Source of the DNA: an uncultured Eubacteriales bacterium
Lineage (GTDB): Bacteria; Bacillota; Clostridia; Oscillospirales; CAG-272
Direction of reading: 5' to 3'
DNA: 45,058 nucleotides
Assembly (NCBI GenBank): GCA_934489945.1
Contig: CAKSSY010000005.1
Location: 1-45,058 of the forward strand
Made by a program: the position numbers and the translations under genes. The notes below the pieces were generated by a model. That model was not told where the DNA came from and did not search any database. It saw only the letters and a list, made by a program, of their open reading frames with translations. The first letter of the stretch is position 1; every line of letters begins with the position of its first letter. Shown one piece after another: positions 1 to 7,855 of this stretch.

Positions 1-8
1 ACCCTGTT

Positions 9-24
9 GTCACAAATTTGTGAC
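9..24. promoter_or_regulatory. Perfect 16-bp palindrome, candidate operator
   Basis: GTCACAAATTTGTGAC is a perfect inverted repeat. It lies about 70-80 bases downstream of the start expected from the leftward promoter at 98-126. It could bind a dimeric repressor, or form a 6-bp hairpin with an AATT loop in the leader RNA. The spacing of the half-sites is not the CRP/FNR arrangement, and the regulator is unknown. Confidence 0.4.
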
Positions 25-97
25 CCGGCATATGATTTCGCATCGCCTGCTCAGTTTGTACTGTAGATATGAATGCAGTGCAAAGAGTATTGCATAC

Positions 98-126
98 AGT
101 ATATCACAAGGGTATGCGCTTGTCAA
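98..126 (-). promoter_or_regulatory. Sigma-A promoter for a gene beyond the left edge
   Basis: On the minus strand, TTGACA (126-121) and TATACT (103-98) are separated by exactly 17 bases. Transcription would start near 91 and run off the left edge. No start codon with a ribosome site is visible before position 1, so the leader is at least 90 nt. kdgK ends just upstream at 207, and this promoter makes the next gene an independent unit. Confidence 0.75.
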
Positions 127-206
127 GCATTTTGTGAAAATTGAAATTTAGGGATTCACCGGCACAGGAGGAGCAATGTTCCGCCCGATATCGGATTCCG
201 ATTCTG

Positions 207-1244
207 TCACCTGATCATCTCACTCTGTGGTCCTTTGACCGTGTGAGAAGTAATGATGCGTTCAATATCACTGATGTCGCACTCAGTCATATCACCGAGA
301 ATCGTATCTTTCAAAGCTGCCATTGCGTCACCGTAACGTGCCGCGGACTCAATATCCCCGTATTTCAGAAGTGCGTAAAGAGCACCTGCCACATACGCAT
401 CTCCCGAACCGATACGATCCACGACTTCGATATTTTCATACGGAATTTCCTCGAAATGTCGGTTCTCCGCACAGTCATAAACCAAGGAACTGAAATTATG
501 ACGGGTAGGAGAAATGACTTTTCTCTTCGTGGAGGCAATCACACGCAGATTCGGATATTCCGTTGAAAAAGTACGATGGATTTCCTCCAAGGTCCCGACC
601 ATTCCGAACATCCGTCTGGAAGTTTCCTCGGAGACAAACAAAATATCAATCATCGGCAGAATTGCGCGAATGGTACCGCGTGCCGTATCCTCATCCCAAA
701 GCGCGGCACGATAGTTGACATCAAAAGAGATCAACGTACCGTGTTCGCGAAACTTTCGCATCATTTCCGGAACATCACTTCGCAATGACTCGTTCAACGC
801 CAGCGTAATACCGCTGGTATGAAAAATATGGGTGCTGTCATAAATATCGTCCGGCAACTCCTCCTTGCGGAACGTAGTAAAGGAGGAGCCTGCCCGATCA
901 TACGACGCGACAGGCAGGCGGGGATACGCACCGCTCTCATAATAATAAACACCAAGTCGTTTTTCAGGACGTTCGTCGTACAAAATATAATCGTCACTTG
1001 TACCGGAATACCGGATCATATGTTTGACAAATTTTCCGATCTCGTTATGCGGCAGTTTGGTAATCACTCCCGTCCGAAGCCCCAGCATGGAAATGCCGGA
1101 CACCACGTTCAACTCCGAACCGCCCGCTTTTTTCTCAAAAGTCTCGCAATACGAAATTCTCTCTTTGCCGATCGGCGATAATCGAAGCATCACTTCTCCC
1201 AGTCCAAGTGCTTCAAAATCCTTTCTGTTTCTGAAATTCAGCAT
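207..1244 (-). CDS. kdgK: 2-dehydro-3-deoxygluconokinase (PfkB family sugar kinase)
   Basis: It phosphorylates 2-keto-3-deoxygluconate with ATP to KDPG, a step in hexuronate and pectin breakdown. The 345-residue protein has the ribokinase/PfkB fold: an N-terminal GxGExxxRLSP segment, a KAGGSELNVVSG sugar-binding motif, and the C-terminal GSGDAYVAGAL motif with the catalytic Asp near residue 282. The start at 1244 was chosen because GAGGTG sits 6-7 bases before it; an in-frame ATG at 1265 lacks such a site. The gene stands alone with its own consensus promoter. No KDPG aldolase or hexuronate gene is adjacent in the window. A related specificity (fructokinase-like) cannot be excluded, but overall similarity favours KdgK. 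Confidence 0.82.
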   Translation of the reverse strand: MLNFRNRKDFEALGLGEVMLRLSPIGKERISYCETFEKKAGGSELNVVSGISMLGLRTGVITKLPHNEIGKFVKHMIRYSGTSDDYILYDERPEKRLGVYYYESGAYPRLPVASYDRAGSSFTTFRKEELPDDIYDSTHIFHTSGITLALNESLRSDVPEMMRKFREHGTLISFDVNYRAALWDEDTARGTIRAILPMIDILFVSEETSRRMFGMVGTLEEIHRTFSTEYPNLRVIASTKRKVISPTRHNFSSLVYDCAENRHFEEIPYENIEVVDRIGSGDAYVAGALYALLKYGDIESAARYGDAMAALKDTILGDMTECDISDIERIITSHTVKGPQSEMIR

Positions 1245-1271
1245 CGGAATACACCTCACTTTCATCCGTTT

Positions 1272-1294
1272 ATACCAATTATGCCATTGGGTAT
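1272..1294. promoter_or_regulatory. Imperfect inverted repeat in the kdgK leader
   Basis: ATACCAAT and ATTGGGTAT form an inverted repeat with a one-base bulge and a 6-base spacer. It lies between the kdgK transcription start (near 1358) and its start codon. This is a plausible roadblock operator for a sugar-acid repressor, but no regulator can be assigned. Confidence 0.3.
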
Positions 1295-1364
1295 TTTCAC
1301 AAACACGAAAAAAGAAAAACTACAACGAATAACCAACAATTCTTCTCTTGGAAACCATGTAATT

Positions 1365-1393
1365 ATTATAATATATTCCCGACCGGTTGTCAA
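1365..1393 (-). promoter_or_regulatory. Consensus sigma-A promoter of kdgK
   Basis: On the minus strand, TTGACA (1393-1388) and TATAAT (1370-1365) are separated by 17 bases, a perfect match to consensus. The predicted start is near 1358, which leaves a leader of about 115 nt before kdgK. Confidence 0.85.
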
Positions 1394-1448
1394 GAAACAA
1401 ACATCCAGAAAGTTCTCCTTTTCCTCTTTAAACCAACTCATTCCGCTG

Positions 1449-1476
1449 AAAAAGGAGCATCCGTAGATGCCCCTTT
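1449..1476 (-). terminator. Rho-independent terminator of rpsU
   Basis: On the minus strand AAAGGGGCAT and ATGCTCCTTT pair across a 6-base loop with one G-U pair. A TTTTT tract follows (complement of 1453-1449). It lies 14 bases past the rpsU stop. Confidence 0.8.
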
Positions 1477-1489
1477 ATCATAAGCGGAA

Positions 1490-1666
1490 TTATTTGTATT
1501 TGCGCTTTCTTGCGGCTTCAGACTTCTTCTTACGCTTAACACTCGGTTTCTCGTAGTGTTCTCTCTTGCGAAGTTCGGTGAGGACGCCGGAACGAGCGCA
1601 CTGACGTTTAAAGCGACGAAGGGCACTGTCAAGAGACTCGCCTTCCTTAACTCTAACTTCTGCCAT
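1490..1666 (-). CDS. rpsU: 30S ribosomal protein S21 (bS21)
   Basis: This 58-residue protein begins MAEVRVKEGESLDSALRRFK and ends in a very basic tail (KRKKKSEAARKRKYK), the hallmark of bS21. It binds the 30S platform near the anti-Shine-Dalgarno region and helps initiation. A strong purine-rich site (GGAGGGAGG) precedes the ATG. The gene has its own consensus promoter and terminator, so it can be expressed as a single gene even though it follows leuS in the same direction. Being short and basic, it is easily missed by length-based gene finding. Confidence 0.96.
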   Translation of the reverse strand: MAEVRVKEGESLDSALRRFKRQCARSGVLTELRKREHYEKPSVKRKKKSEAARKRKYK

Positions 1667-1721
1667 TACCTTATTCCCTCCCTCCGCCTGTCACGGATTC
1701 CCGCAACAATTCTCTTTTTAG

Positions 1722-1750
1722 ATTATACAACATTTTTCTCCGTTTGTCAA
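1722..1750 (-). promoter_or_regulatory. Consensus sigma-A promoter of rpsU
   Basis: On the minus strand, TTGACA (1750-1745), a 17-base spacer and TATAAT (1727-1722) match consensus exactly. Transcription would start near 1715, about 50 bases before the rpsU ATG. Confidence 0.88.
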
Positions 1751-1790
1751 TAGGAATCCCGGATTTTTTCCGTCATTTCCCGGATTTCTT

Positions 1791-4187
1791 TTAAAGACGG
1801 ATCACAAAATTGACGATCTTGTTGGGAACAGCAATTTCCTTCACCAACGTTTTTCCCTCAAGATAGGACGCTACTGCCTGTTTTGCCGTTGCGATTGCTT
1901 CTTCCTTCGTACTGTTCATCGGCAACTCAACCGTAGCACGAACCTTACCATTGATCTGAACGGCAATCTCCACCGTCTCGTCAATCGTTTTGGACTCATC
2001 GAATTCCGGCCACTTCGCCAACGAACAGAATCCTTCTCCGCCTTCTTTTTCCCATAATTCCTCGCAAATGTGCGGAGCAAACGGACAAAGAACCGTGATA
2101 AATGTCATAAGCTGTTCTTTGGTCAATGTTCCTGCCGCATAAATGTCATTGAGAAGTCCCATCATCGCGGCAATGGCAGTGTTGAATTTCATCTGTTCAA
2201 TATCGTCCGAGACCTTCTTCACCATCTTGTGGAAAGCACTCTCCATTTTAGGATCGACCTTGTCGGACACCATATCCGAAAGGTCGGCAACACGCTCCAG
2301 AAAACGTTTGCACCCCTTCACACTGCTCTCCGACCACGGTGCGGCAGAACCGTAATCTCCCATAAAAAGAACATAAACACGAAGGACATCCGCGCCGAAT
2401 TCGTTTACTACATCCAACGGATCCACAACGTTGCCTTTGGACTTCGACATCTTTTCCCCGTCAGGTCCCAAAATCAACCCTTGTGCGGTACGCTTGGCAT
2501 AAGGTTCCGCAGTCGGTACTTCTCCGATGTCGTAAAGGAAGCGATGCCAGAAACGGGAATAAATCATGTGACGGGTAACGTGTTCCATTCCCCCGTTATA
2601 CCAGTCAACCGGGAGCCAGTATTTCATCTCGTCCATATCAGCAAGTGCCTTTTGGTTGTGCGGATCAATATAGCGAAGGAAATACCAAGAAGAACCTGCC
2701 CATTGCGGCATTGTGTCGGTCTCGCGACGGGCATCGCCGCCGCACTTCGGACATTTGCAATTGACAAACTCCTCAATCTTGGCAAGCGGACTTTCTCCAC
2801 CCTCCCCCGGTGCAAATTCCTTAACCACAGGAAGTTTCAGCGGAAGTTCGGAATACGGAACGGGAACCATACCGCACTTCGGGCAATGCACGATCGGAAT
2901 AGGCTCGCCCCAGTAACGCTGACGGTTGAATGCCCAGTCCTTCATTTTGTATTGCACGCCCTTCTCGCCGATTCCCCGCTCGCCGAGGTAAGCCAGCATC
3001 TTTTCAATGGCTTCTTTTTTGGTGGTAATTCCGTCAAGGAATCCCGAATTTACCATTTTTCCGTCGCCGGTATAGGCTTCGACCGAAATGTCACCGCCCT
3101 CAATGACAGGAATAATATCCAGTCCGAATTTCTTGGCAAAAGCATAGTCTCTCTCATCGTGTGCCGGAACCGCCATAATGGCACCGGTACCATACCCCAT
3201 CATAACGTAGTCGGCAATAAAGACCGGAATTTCCTTTCCGTTTACGGGATTGACGGCAACAAGACCGTCCAGACGAACCCCCGTCTTGTTCTTGACGATC
3301 TGTGTACGTTCAAATTCGGTCTTCTTGGCACACTCATCCCGATAAGCAAGAACCGCCTCCATATTGCCGATCTTGGCGGACAGCTTGTCAATCAACGGAT
3401 GTTCGGGGGCAATCACCATAAAAGTCACACCATACAACGTGTCGGGACGGGTGGTGTAGACACGAAGTTTTTCGTCTGTTCCGGCAATGCCGAAATTGAC
3501 AAATGCCCCCGTTGACTTGCCGATCCAGTTGATCTGTTGCTGACGGATCTGCGGCAGATAGTCCACCTTGTCAAGCCCCTCAAGGAGCTTGTCGGCATAC
3601 TCGGTAATTCTCAGATACCAAACGTCCTTTGACTTCTGAATAATGTCGCTGTGACAAATATCGCACTTTCCGCCCTGAGAATCCTCGTTGGAAAGCACCA
3701 CCTTGCAACTCGGGCAATAATTGACCAGTGCGGTAGAACGGAATGCCAGCCCCTTTTCAAACATCTTTAAGAAGATGTACTGCGTCCAACGATAATAGTC
3801 CTCTTGTGTCGTATCAATCACGCGCGACCAGTCAAAAGAAAACCCGACGCGCTTCAATTGTGCAGTAAAGTGTTCAATATTGGTATCGGTCACCTGACGG
3901 GGATGTATCCCGGTTTTGATCGCGTAGTTTTCGGTGGGCAGACCGTAGGCATCAAAGCCGATCGGGAACAACACATTGTATCCCTGCATCCTTCTTTTCC
4001 GACTGACGACCTCCAGTCCCGAATATGCCTTGATGTGTCCGACGTGCATTCCGGCACCGCTCGGATACGGAAATTCCACCAACCCATAGAATTTCGGCTT
4101 TGTGTGATCGGCAGACGCTTCAAAAATGTGTGCCTCTTCCCAGCGTTTCTGCCATTTCGGCTCAATCGTTATGTAATCGTACTTCAT
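1791..4187 (-). CDS. leuS: Leucyl-tRNA synthetase (class I)
   Basis: It charges tRNA-Leu with leucine in the cytoplasm. The 798-residue protein is a full-length bacterial-type LeuRS. The HIGH motif appears as HVGH at 48-51 and the KMSKS loop at 579-583. A CPSC...CDIC zinc-binding insertion and the CP1 editing domain with its TRPDT motif are present, as is a C-terminal anticodon-binding and VQINGKVR region. It follows rsfS with an 18-base gap and ends the long operon. No T-box leader precedes it, because the upstream gene ends only 18 bases away, so control is through the operon rather than a tRNA-sensing leader of its own. Confidence 0.97.
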   Translation of the reverse strand: MKYDYITIEPKWQKRWEEAHIFEASADHTKPKFYGLVEFPYPSGAGMHVGHIKAYSGLEVVSRKRRMQGYNVLFPIGFDAYGLPTENYAIKTGIHPRQVTDTNIEHFTAQLKRVGFSFDWSRVIDTTQEDYYRWTQYIFLKMFEKGLAFRSTALVNYCPSCKVVLSNEDSQGGKCDICHSDIIQKSKDVWYLRITEYADKLLEGLDKVDYLPQIRQQQINWIGKSTGAFVNFGIAGTDEKLRVYTTRPDTLYGVTFMVIAPEHPLIDKLSAKIGNMEAVLAYRDECAKKTEFERTQIVKNKTGVRLDGLVAVNPVNGKEIPVFIADYVMMGYGTGAIMAVPAHDERDYAFAKKFGLDIIPVIEGGDISVEAYTGDGKMVNSGFLDGITTKKEAIEKMLAYLGERGIGEKGVQYKMKDWAFNRQRYWGEPIPIVHCPKCGMVPVPYSELPLKLPVVKEFAPGEGGESPLAKIEEFVNCKCPKCGGDARRETDTMPQWAGSSWYFLRYIDPHNQKALADMDEMKYWLPVDWYNGGMEHVTRHMIYSRFWHRFLYDIGEVPTAEPYAKRTAQGLILGPDGEKMSKSKGNVVDPLDVVNEFGADVLRVYVLFMGDYGSAAPWSESSVKGCKRFLERVADLSDMVSDKVDPKMESAFHKMVKKVSDDIEQMKFNTAIAAMMGLLNDIYAAGTLTKEQLMTFITVLCPFAPHICEELWEKEGGEGFCSLAKWPEFDESKTIDETVEIAVQINGKVRATVELPMNSTKEEAIATAKQAVASYLEGKTLVKEIAVPNKIVNFVIRL

Positions 4188-4205
4188 AATTTCTCCCTCG
4201 GCTTT

Positions 4206-4604
4206 TTAAAATTCCAGCACCGGCTTCTGATCGCCGTACAGTTTGTCCAGATTATAAAATTCGCGAGCCTCACGGCTGAAAACGTGAACGATCACATTGC
4301 CGTAATCAAGGACAATCCAGGAATCGTTCCCGCGTCCCTCCACATTGTCGGGATCCACACCGCGCAGTCCGGTCTCGTGTTCTGTCTCTCCCGCCAGAGC
4401 CTTCACCTGCGTGCGGGAATTTCCCGTGCAGAGAACGAAATAGTCGGTGATGGAGGTCTTGCCCTCCACCGACAGCACCTTCACATTGTGTCCCTTCTTC
4501 TCATCAAGATGCTCTGCAATCGCCTTTGCCAACTCAAATGGGGGCACACCGACCAACGACGGCTTTTTTTCTTCCGTCAGGATTTCCGATTTCATGTCTT
4601 CCAT
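4206..4604 (-). CDS. rsfS: Ribosomal silencing factor RsfS (Iojap/YbeB)
   Basis: This 132-residue protein of the Iojap/RsfS family binds uL14 on the 50S subunit and blocks subunit joining when nutrients are scarce. The family core is clear: VKVLSVEGKTSITDYFVLCTG, then VEGRGNDSWIVLDYGNVIVHVF and REFYNLDKLYGD. About 20 charged residues precede the core. It sits between the LCP gene and leuS, the usual place in Clostridia downstream of nadD-yqeK. Confidence 0.93.
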   Translation of the reverse strand: MEDMKSEILTEEKKPSLVGVPPFELAKAIAEHLDEKKGHNVKVLSVEGKTSITDYFVLCTGNSRTQVKALAGETEHETGLRGVDPDNVEGRGNDSWIVLDYGNVIVHVFSREAREFYNLDKLYGDQKPVLEF

Positions 4605-4624
4605 TGTTTTTCCTTTCTGTTGTT

Positions 4625-5638
4625 CTATTGAATTCCGATCCCTTCCTTATCAAGCGTGTCAAAGGTATAGGGGACAGCATCGATTTTTCTTTCATAAATT
4701 TCCCGAAAGTTCTTCCGTGCCGTATCGGTAAATTTTCGTTGCGTGTCAAAAGCCGCTCCGCTCACACTGCCCTCTCTGGCAAGGTAGCGGTTGACCGCCG
4801 TAAGACACCCCTCACGCGAGAGGATATAATACCATGCGCCGCTGTATTCCGACCGAACCTCTTCCCCCGGAAGTGTCAGGACCGAGATGGCTTCGTTCTT
4901 CATGCTTCGCATGGCAACCGCCAGAGAAATCATCGTATCAAGGCGCATATCGGTCTTGATGTGTTTGATTGCCAGCAGAGCCGCCGCGGGGATGTCCGCC
5001 GCGCCGACATTCCGGTAAAAAGCGTGTGAGAATGCCGCCAAAAACAGTTTTTGTGCATCCACTCTGCCGAGATCGGCTCTGAGATACCCGGAACGAAAAC
5101 GGATAAACCCAACTGCGTCTTGACCTCCAAGCGTTTGTTCTCCCTTTTTCAGATGAATATGCAGATTCTGCGCCGGATCGTCATAATCCATATTGCAGGG
5201 AATGTCGATAGTCACACCACCAACAAAATCCACCGCATCCCGAACAAACGCAAGATCAAATTCCACATAACTGTCAATCTTTACGGCAAGAGCTTCCGAC
5301 AGAGCCGTGGCAAGATTTGCAGCACTGCCGAGCGCGTGCGTGGCACCATTGATCTTTTTATAGTCGGCATTGGTATAAGCAAAATAGGTGTCGCGCGGAA
5401 TCTGAAGGATGCTCAGACTTTCCGACGTAAGATCGAATGCGGCAATCATCACCACATCTGTCAGATCCGATGTGTTATCATGCCCGAGAAGAAGAATGTT
5501 GTAGTGTCCGCCGTTCTTTCCGGCAACAACGCTTTTCTCCGCATCGGCAGGCTTTGCCACCGAAAATCCCAAAAAAGTAAAAGCAATTACGGCAACCAAA
5601 AGGAAAGCCGACATTCTGATTTTCCGATTCCCAAACAC
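4625..5638 (-). CDS. LytR-CpsA-Psr (LCP) family glycopolymer ligase
   Basis: LCP proteins transfer lipid-linked wall polymers (teichoic acid, capsule or similar) onto peptidoglycan outside the cell. The 337-residue protein has one N-terminal membrane helix (about residues 9-28). An extracellular LCP domain follows, with LLGHDN, SLSILQIPRDTYF, KINGATHALG and an Arg-rich RFRSGYLRADLGR segment that matches the catalytic pyrophosphate-binding arginines. The first codon is GTG, 10 bases after GGAG; an in-frame ATG at 5614 is an alternative and would shorten the cytoplasmic tail by 8 residues. It lies in the yqeK-LCP-rsfS order common in Clostridia. The polymer substrate is not known. Confidence 0.87.
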   Translation of the reverse strand: MFGNRKIRMSAFLLVAVIAFTFLGFSVAKPADAEKSVVAGKNGGHYNILLLGHDNTSDLTDVVMIAAFDLTSESLSILQIPRDTYFAYTNADYKKINGATHALGSAANLATALSEALAVKIDSYVEFDLAFVRDAVDFVGGVTIDIPCNMDYDDPAQNLHIHLKKGEQTLGGQDAVGFIRFRSGYLRADLGRVDAQKLFLAAFSHAFYRNVGAADIPAAALLAIKHIKTDMRLDTMISLAVAMRSMKNEAISVLTLPGEEVRSEYSGAWYYILSREGCLTAVNRYLAREGSVSGAAFDTQRKFTDTARKNFREIYERKIDAVPYTFDTLDKEGIGIQ

Positions 5639-5668
5639 GCTTCGTTCGCTCCTGTCCCGTTCCGACCT

Positions 5669-6292
5669 TTATGCCTCCAGAATCAGACTGTTGCGTGCCG
5701 CCAAGGTATCTCCGCTGATAACTCCTCCCTCCGCAATCAAAGCGGAAAGCGTCTTGTCAAAGGAAAGAATCAGCAGGCGGCGAAAATGTTCTTCGCGCTC
5801 ATCTTGTTCCATGGCAGCGGGATTTGCGTCCCAAAAAAGGCGACGCAGAAGCACGCAATCCTCAAACGTGCGTGTATCGTCGATATAATCAGCAAAATAC
5901 ACAATGCGTTCGGTCATGCTCATTCCCGCGCGTCCCGTCGTGTGATACCGCACCGCCGAAAGAAGCTCGGGATCAGCAAACGCCGGATAAAGCCGGGGAA
6001 TCAAAAGTACCGCCGTCCGTGCATGAAAGGTCTTTGGGGATAGTATGTCCTCTTTTGTCACGAAAATTCCGTTTTCGCGAAAAATTTCGATCTGACGTTC
6101 GGTCGTATACTCTTTGGTAATATCATGCAGAAGTCCCGCGGCGGCAAGAAGCGACAATTTGTCGGGTGCATAAAGTCGTCCCAGACGAACCGCCATGTCG
6201 GCGACCGCCACCGTATGCCGGAACCGTTTGGGGGACATGGTACTCTCAATAGCATTCTGTAGCTCTTTCAACATTTTTTCGTCAAATATCAT
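5669..6292 (-). CDS. yqeK: HD-domain Ap4A hydrolase, YqeK family
   Basis: YqeK enzymes split diadenosine tetraphosphate symmetrically to two ADP using a di-metal HD site. The 207-residue protein shows the family pattern: RHTVAVADMA, the HD pair in GLLHDITKEYT, then YHTTGRAGMS and RIVYFADYIDDTR. It starts 12 bases after the nadD stop and is probably translationally coupled to it. The nadD-yqeK pairing is conserved in Bacillota and may link NAD synthesis with dinucleotide clean-up. Confidence 0.92.
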   Translation of the reverse strand: MIFDEKMLKELQNAIESTMSPKRFRHTVAVADMAVRLGRLYAPDKLSLLAAAGLLHDITKEYTTERQIEIFRENGIFVTKEDILSPKTFHARTAVLLIPRLYPAFADPELLSAVRYHTTGRAGMSMTERIVYFADYIDDTRTFEDCVLLRRLFWDANPAAMEQDEREEHFRRLLILSFDKTLSALIAEGGVISGDTLAARNSLILEA

Positions 6293-6304
6293 TTTTCCGT
6301 GTCC

Positions 6305-6925
6305 TCACAAATACAAACGATTATCATGAATGTAGTCGGCAACCGAAGGCGGAACCATGCCCGAAATATCCCTGCCCGCCTTTACCGCCTCACGAATATC
6401 GCTGGAAGAAAGCTCCATTGGCTCCCCGACGAGCTTGCGGAACATTTTTCCGCTTTCCTTGTAATATTTTGTCAACTTGTTTACAATAAGATCGTCAAGC
6501 AGTTTGTCTTTTTCACGCCGCACATAAACCGGATAACAGAGTTTCAGAATTTCCCGATACTCGTGCCAAGTATCAAAGGAAAGAACCATATCGGTTCCGC
6601 AAAGAAGTAAGAGCCGTCGGTGCGGCGCGGTCAGTTCCCGCAAGGTGTCCACCGTATAACTTTTTCCGCCGCGTCTGATCTCCATATCCGAAACCACCAC
6701 GCCGTCGATTCCTTCAAAAGCAAGAGCACACATGGCAAGACGATGTGCGGGATCATCTGCGGCATCAATTTGCTTGTGCGGCGGAATCGCCGCCGGAATA
6801 ACAAACAGATAATCCAACCGCATTTGTTCCATAAAGAGTTTTGCCGCGTTGATATGACCGTTGTGTACCGGAGCAAAGGTGCCGCCGTACACGCCGACGC
6901 GAATGTCCTGTTCCTTCTCTGTCAT
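6305..6925 (-). CDS. nadD: Nicotinate-nucleotide adenylyltransferase
   Basis: NadD joins nicotinate mononucleotide and ATP to deamido-NAD, the shared step of de novo and salvage NAD synthesis. The 206-residue protein has the nucleotidyltransferase signature GGTFAPVHNGH near residue 14, with Ala where Asp is most common, and the C-terminal SSSDIREA motif that holds the ATP phosphates. VIPAAIPPHK is the family substrate loop. The gene lies 2 bases from the end of yhbY and 12 bases before yqeK. Confidence 0.94.
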   Translation of the reverse strand: MTEKEQDIRVGVYGGTFAPVHNGHINAAKLFMEQMRLDYLFVIPAAIPPHKQIDAADDPAHRLAMCALAFEGIDGVVVSDMEIRRGGKSYTVDTLRELTAPHRRLLLLCGTDMVLSFDTWHEYREILKLCYPVYVRREKDKLLDDLIVNKLTKYYKESGKMFRKLVGEPMELSSSDIREAVKAGRDISGMVPPSVADYIHDNRLYL

Positions 6926-6927
6926 AT

Positions 6928-7215
6928 TTATATTTCAATCCTTTTATGCTTTTCGGACTCACGATACAGAACGATCTTTCGACCCGTAACCGCCACGACC
7001 TCGGAATCCGTTGCCGCAGCAAGTGCTTCTGCGGCACCTCGTGGCGTTTCCTCGCTGTTTTCCAGAACCGACAACTTAATCAATTCTCTCGCCTCAAGGG
7101 CATCCGACACGGTTTTGATAAGATTCTCCCCGATGCCGCCCTTTCCGATCTGCATGATTGTGTCGGTATGAACCGCCAACGAGCGGAGATAGGCTCTCTG
7201 TTTTGATGTTATCAT
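6928..7215 (-). CDS. yhbY: YhbY/CRM-domain RNA-binding protein
   Basis: This 95-residue protein is a single CRM domain, a KH-like fold that binds pre-50S ribosomal particles. It has the GKGGI loop after LRSLAVHTDTIMQI and the end GRKIVLYRES typical of the family. In many Bacillota this gene follows obg; here the upstream gene is rdgB and no obg is present in the window. Confidence 0.92.
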   Translation of the reverse strand: MITSKQRAYLRSLAVHTDTIMQIGKGGIGENLIKTVSDALEARELIKLSVLENSEETPRGAAEALAAATDSEVVAVTGRKIVLYRESEKHKRIEI

Positions 7216-7259
7216 ATAAATTCATAAATCCTTTCGTCGTCCGCCGTAGACGGATGTTT

Positions 7260-7847
7260 TCAGTAAATTTCGGCAAGTCGTGCCGCAAGTGCGCGAACCG
7301 CCTTCCCACGGTGGCTGACAGCGTTTTTTTCCTCCGCCGAGAGTTCGGAAAACGTCTTTCCGAGCGGTTCATAGAAGAAATAGGGATCATAGCCGAACCC
7401 GCCGTTTCCCGACGGTTCACGGGTAATCACGCCGTCCGTCCTTCCCTCCAGTACAAATTCTCTCCCGTCAGGCAGAACGCAAGCGATCACACACGTAAAA
7501 CAGGCACGCCTGTCATCTTTGTCCGCCAGTTCCTTTTGGAGTTTTGCGTTGTTTGCCGCATCGTTGCCGTGTTCTCCGGCATAGCGTGCCGAGTAGACGC
7601 CCGGTGCACCGCCCAAAGCGGCGACACAAAGTCCCGAATCGTCTCCGACTCCTATCCGCCCGCTCTTTGCCGCCACACGTGCCTTTATCAGTGCATTTTC
7701 AGCAAAGGTTGTACCGTTTTCCTCTATATCTCCCCGGAAACCGATGTCATCAAGCGACAACAATTTCACATCCGGAATTGCCTCTCTCAGAATCGTTTCC
7801 AGTTCCTTGATTTTATGTGCATTGCGCGACGCAAGTACGATTTCCAT
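7260..7847 (-). CDS. rdgB: XTP/dITP pyrophosphatase (RdgB/HAM1)
   Basis: It hydrolyses dITP and XTP to monophosphates and so keeps deaminated purines out of DNA and RNA. The 195-residue protein begins with SRNAHKIKEL, has GDDSGLCVAALGGAPGVYSARYAG-type core residues around position 70, and ends with GGFGYDPYFF and SHRGKAVRAL, all family landmarks. It follows ftsY with an 8-base gap. Confidence 0.95.
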   Translation of the reverse strand: MEIVLASRNAHKIKELETILREAIPDVKLLSLDDIGFRGDIEENGTTFAENALIKARVAAKSGRIGVGDDSGLCVAALGGAPGVYSARYAGEHGNDAANNAKLQKELADKDDRRACFTCVIACVLPDGREFVLEGRTDGVITREPSGNGGFGYDPYFFYEPLGKTFSELSAEEKNAVSHRGKAVRALAARLAEIY

Positions 7848-7855
7848 TCCGCACC

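Noticed and set aside
2070..3515. Long open frame on the plus strand over leuS
   Set aside because: It is antisense to a clear leuS, has no ribosome site and reads as a low-complexity His/Arg/Phe-rich sequence with no family features, as expected of a codon-usage shadow.
4188..4205. T-box leader upstream of leuS
   Set aside because: Only 18 bases separate leuS from rsfS, and no T-box sequence or terminator is present.
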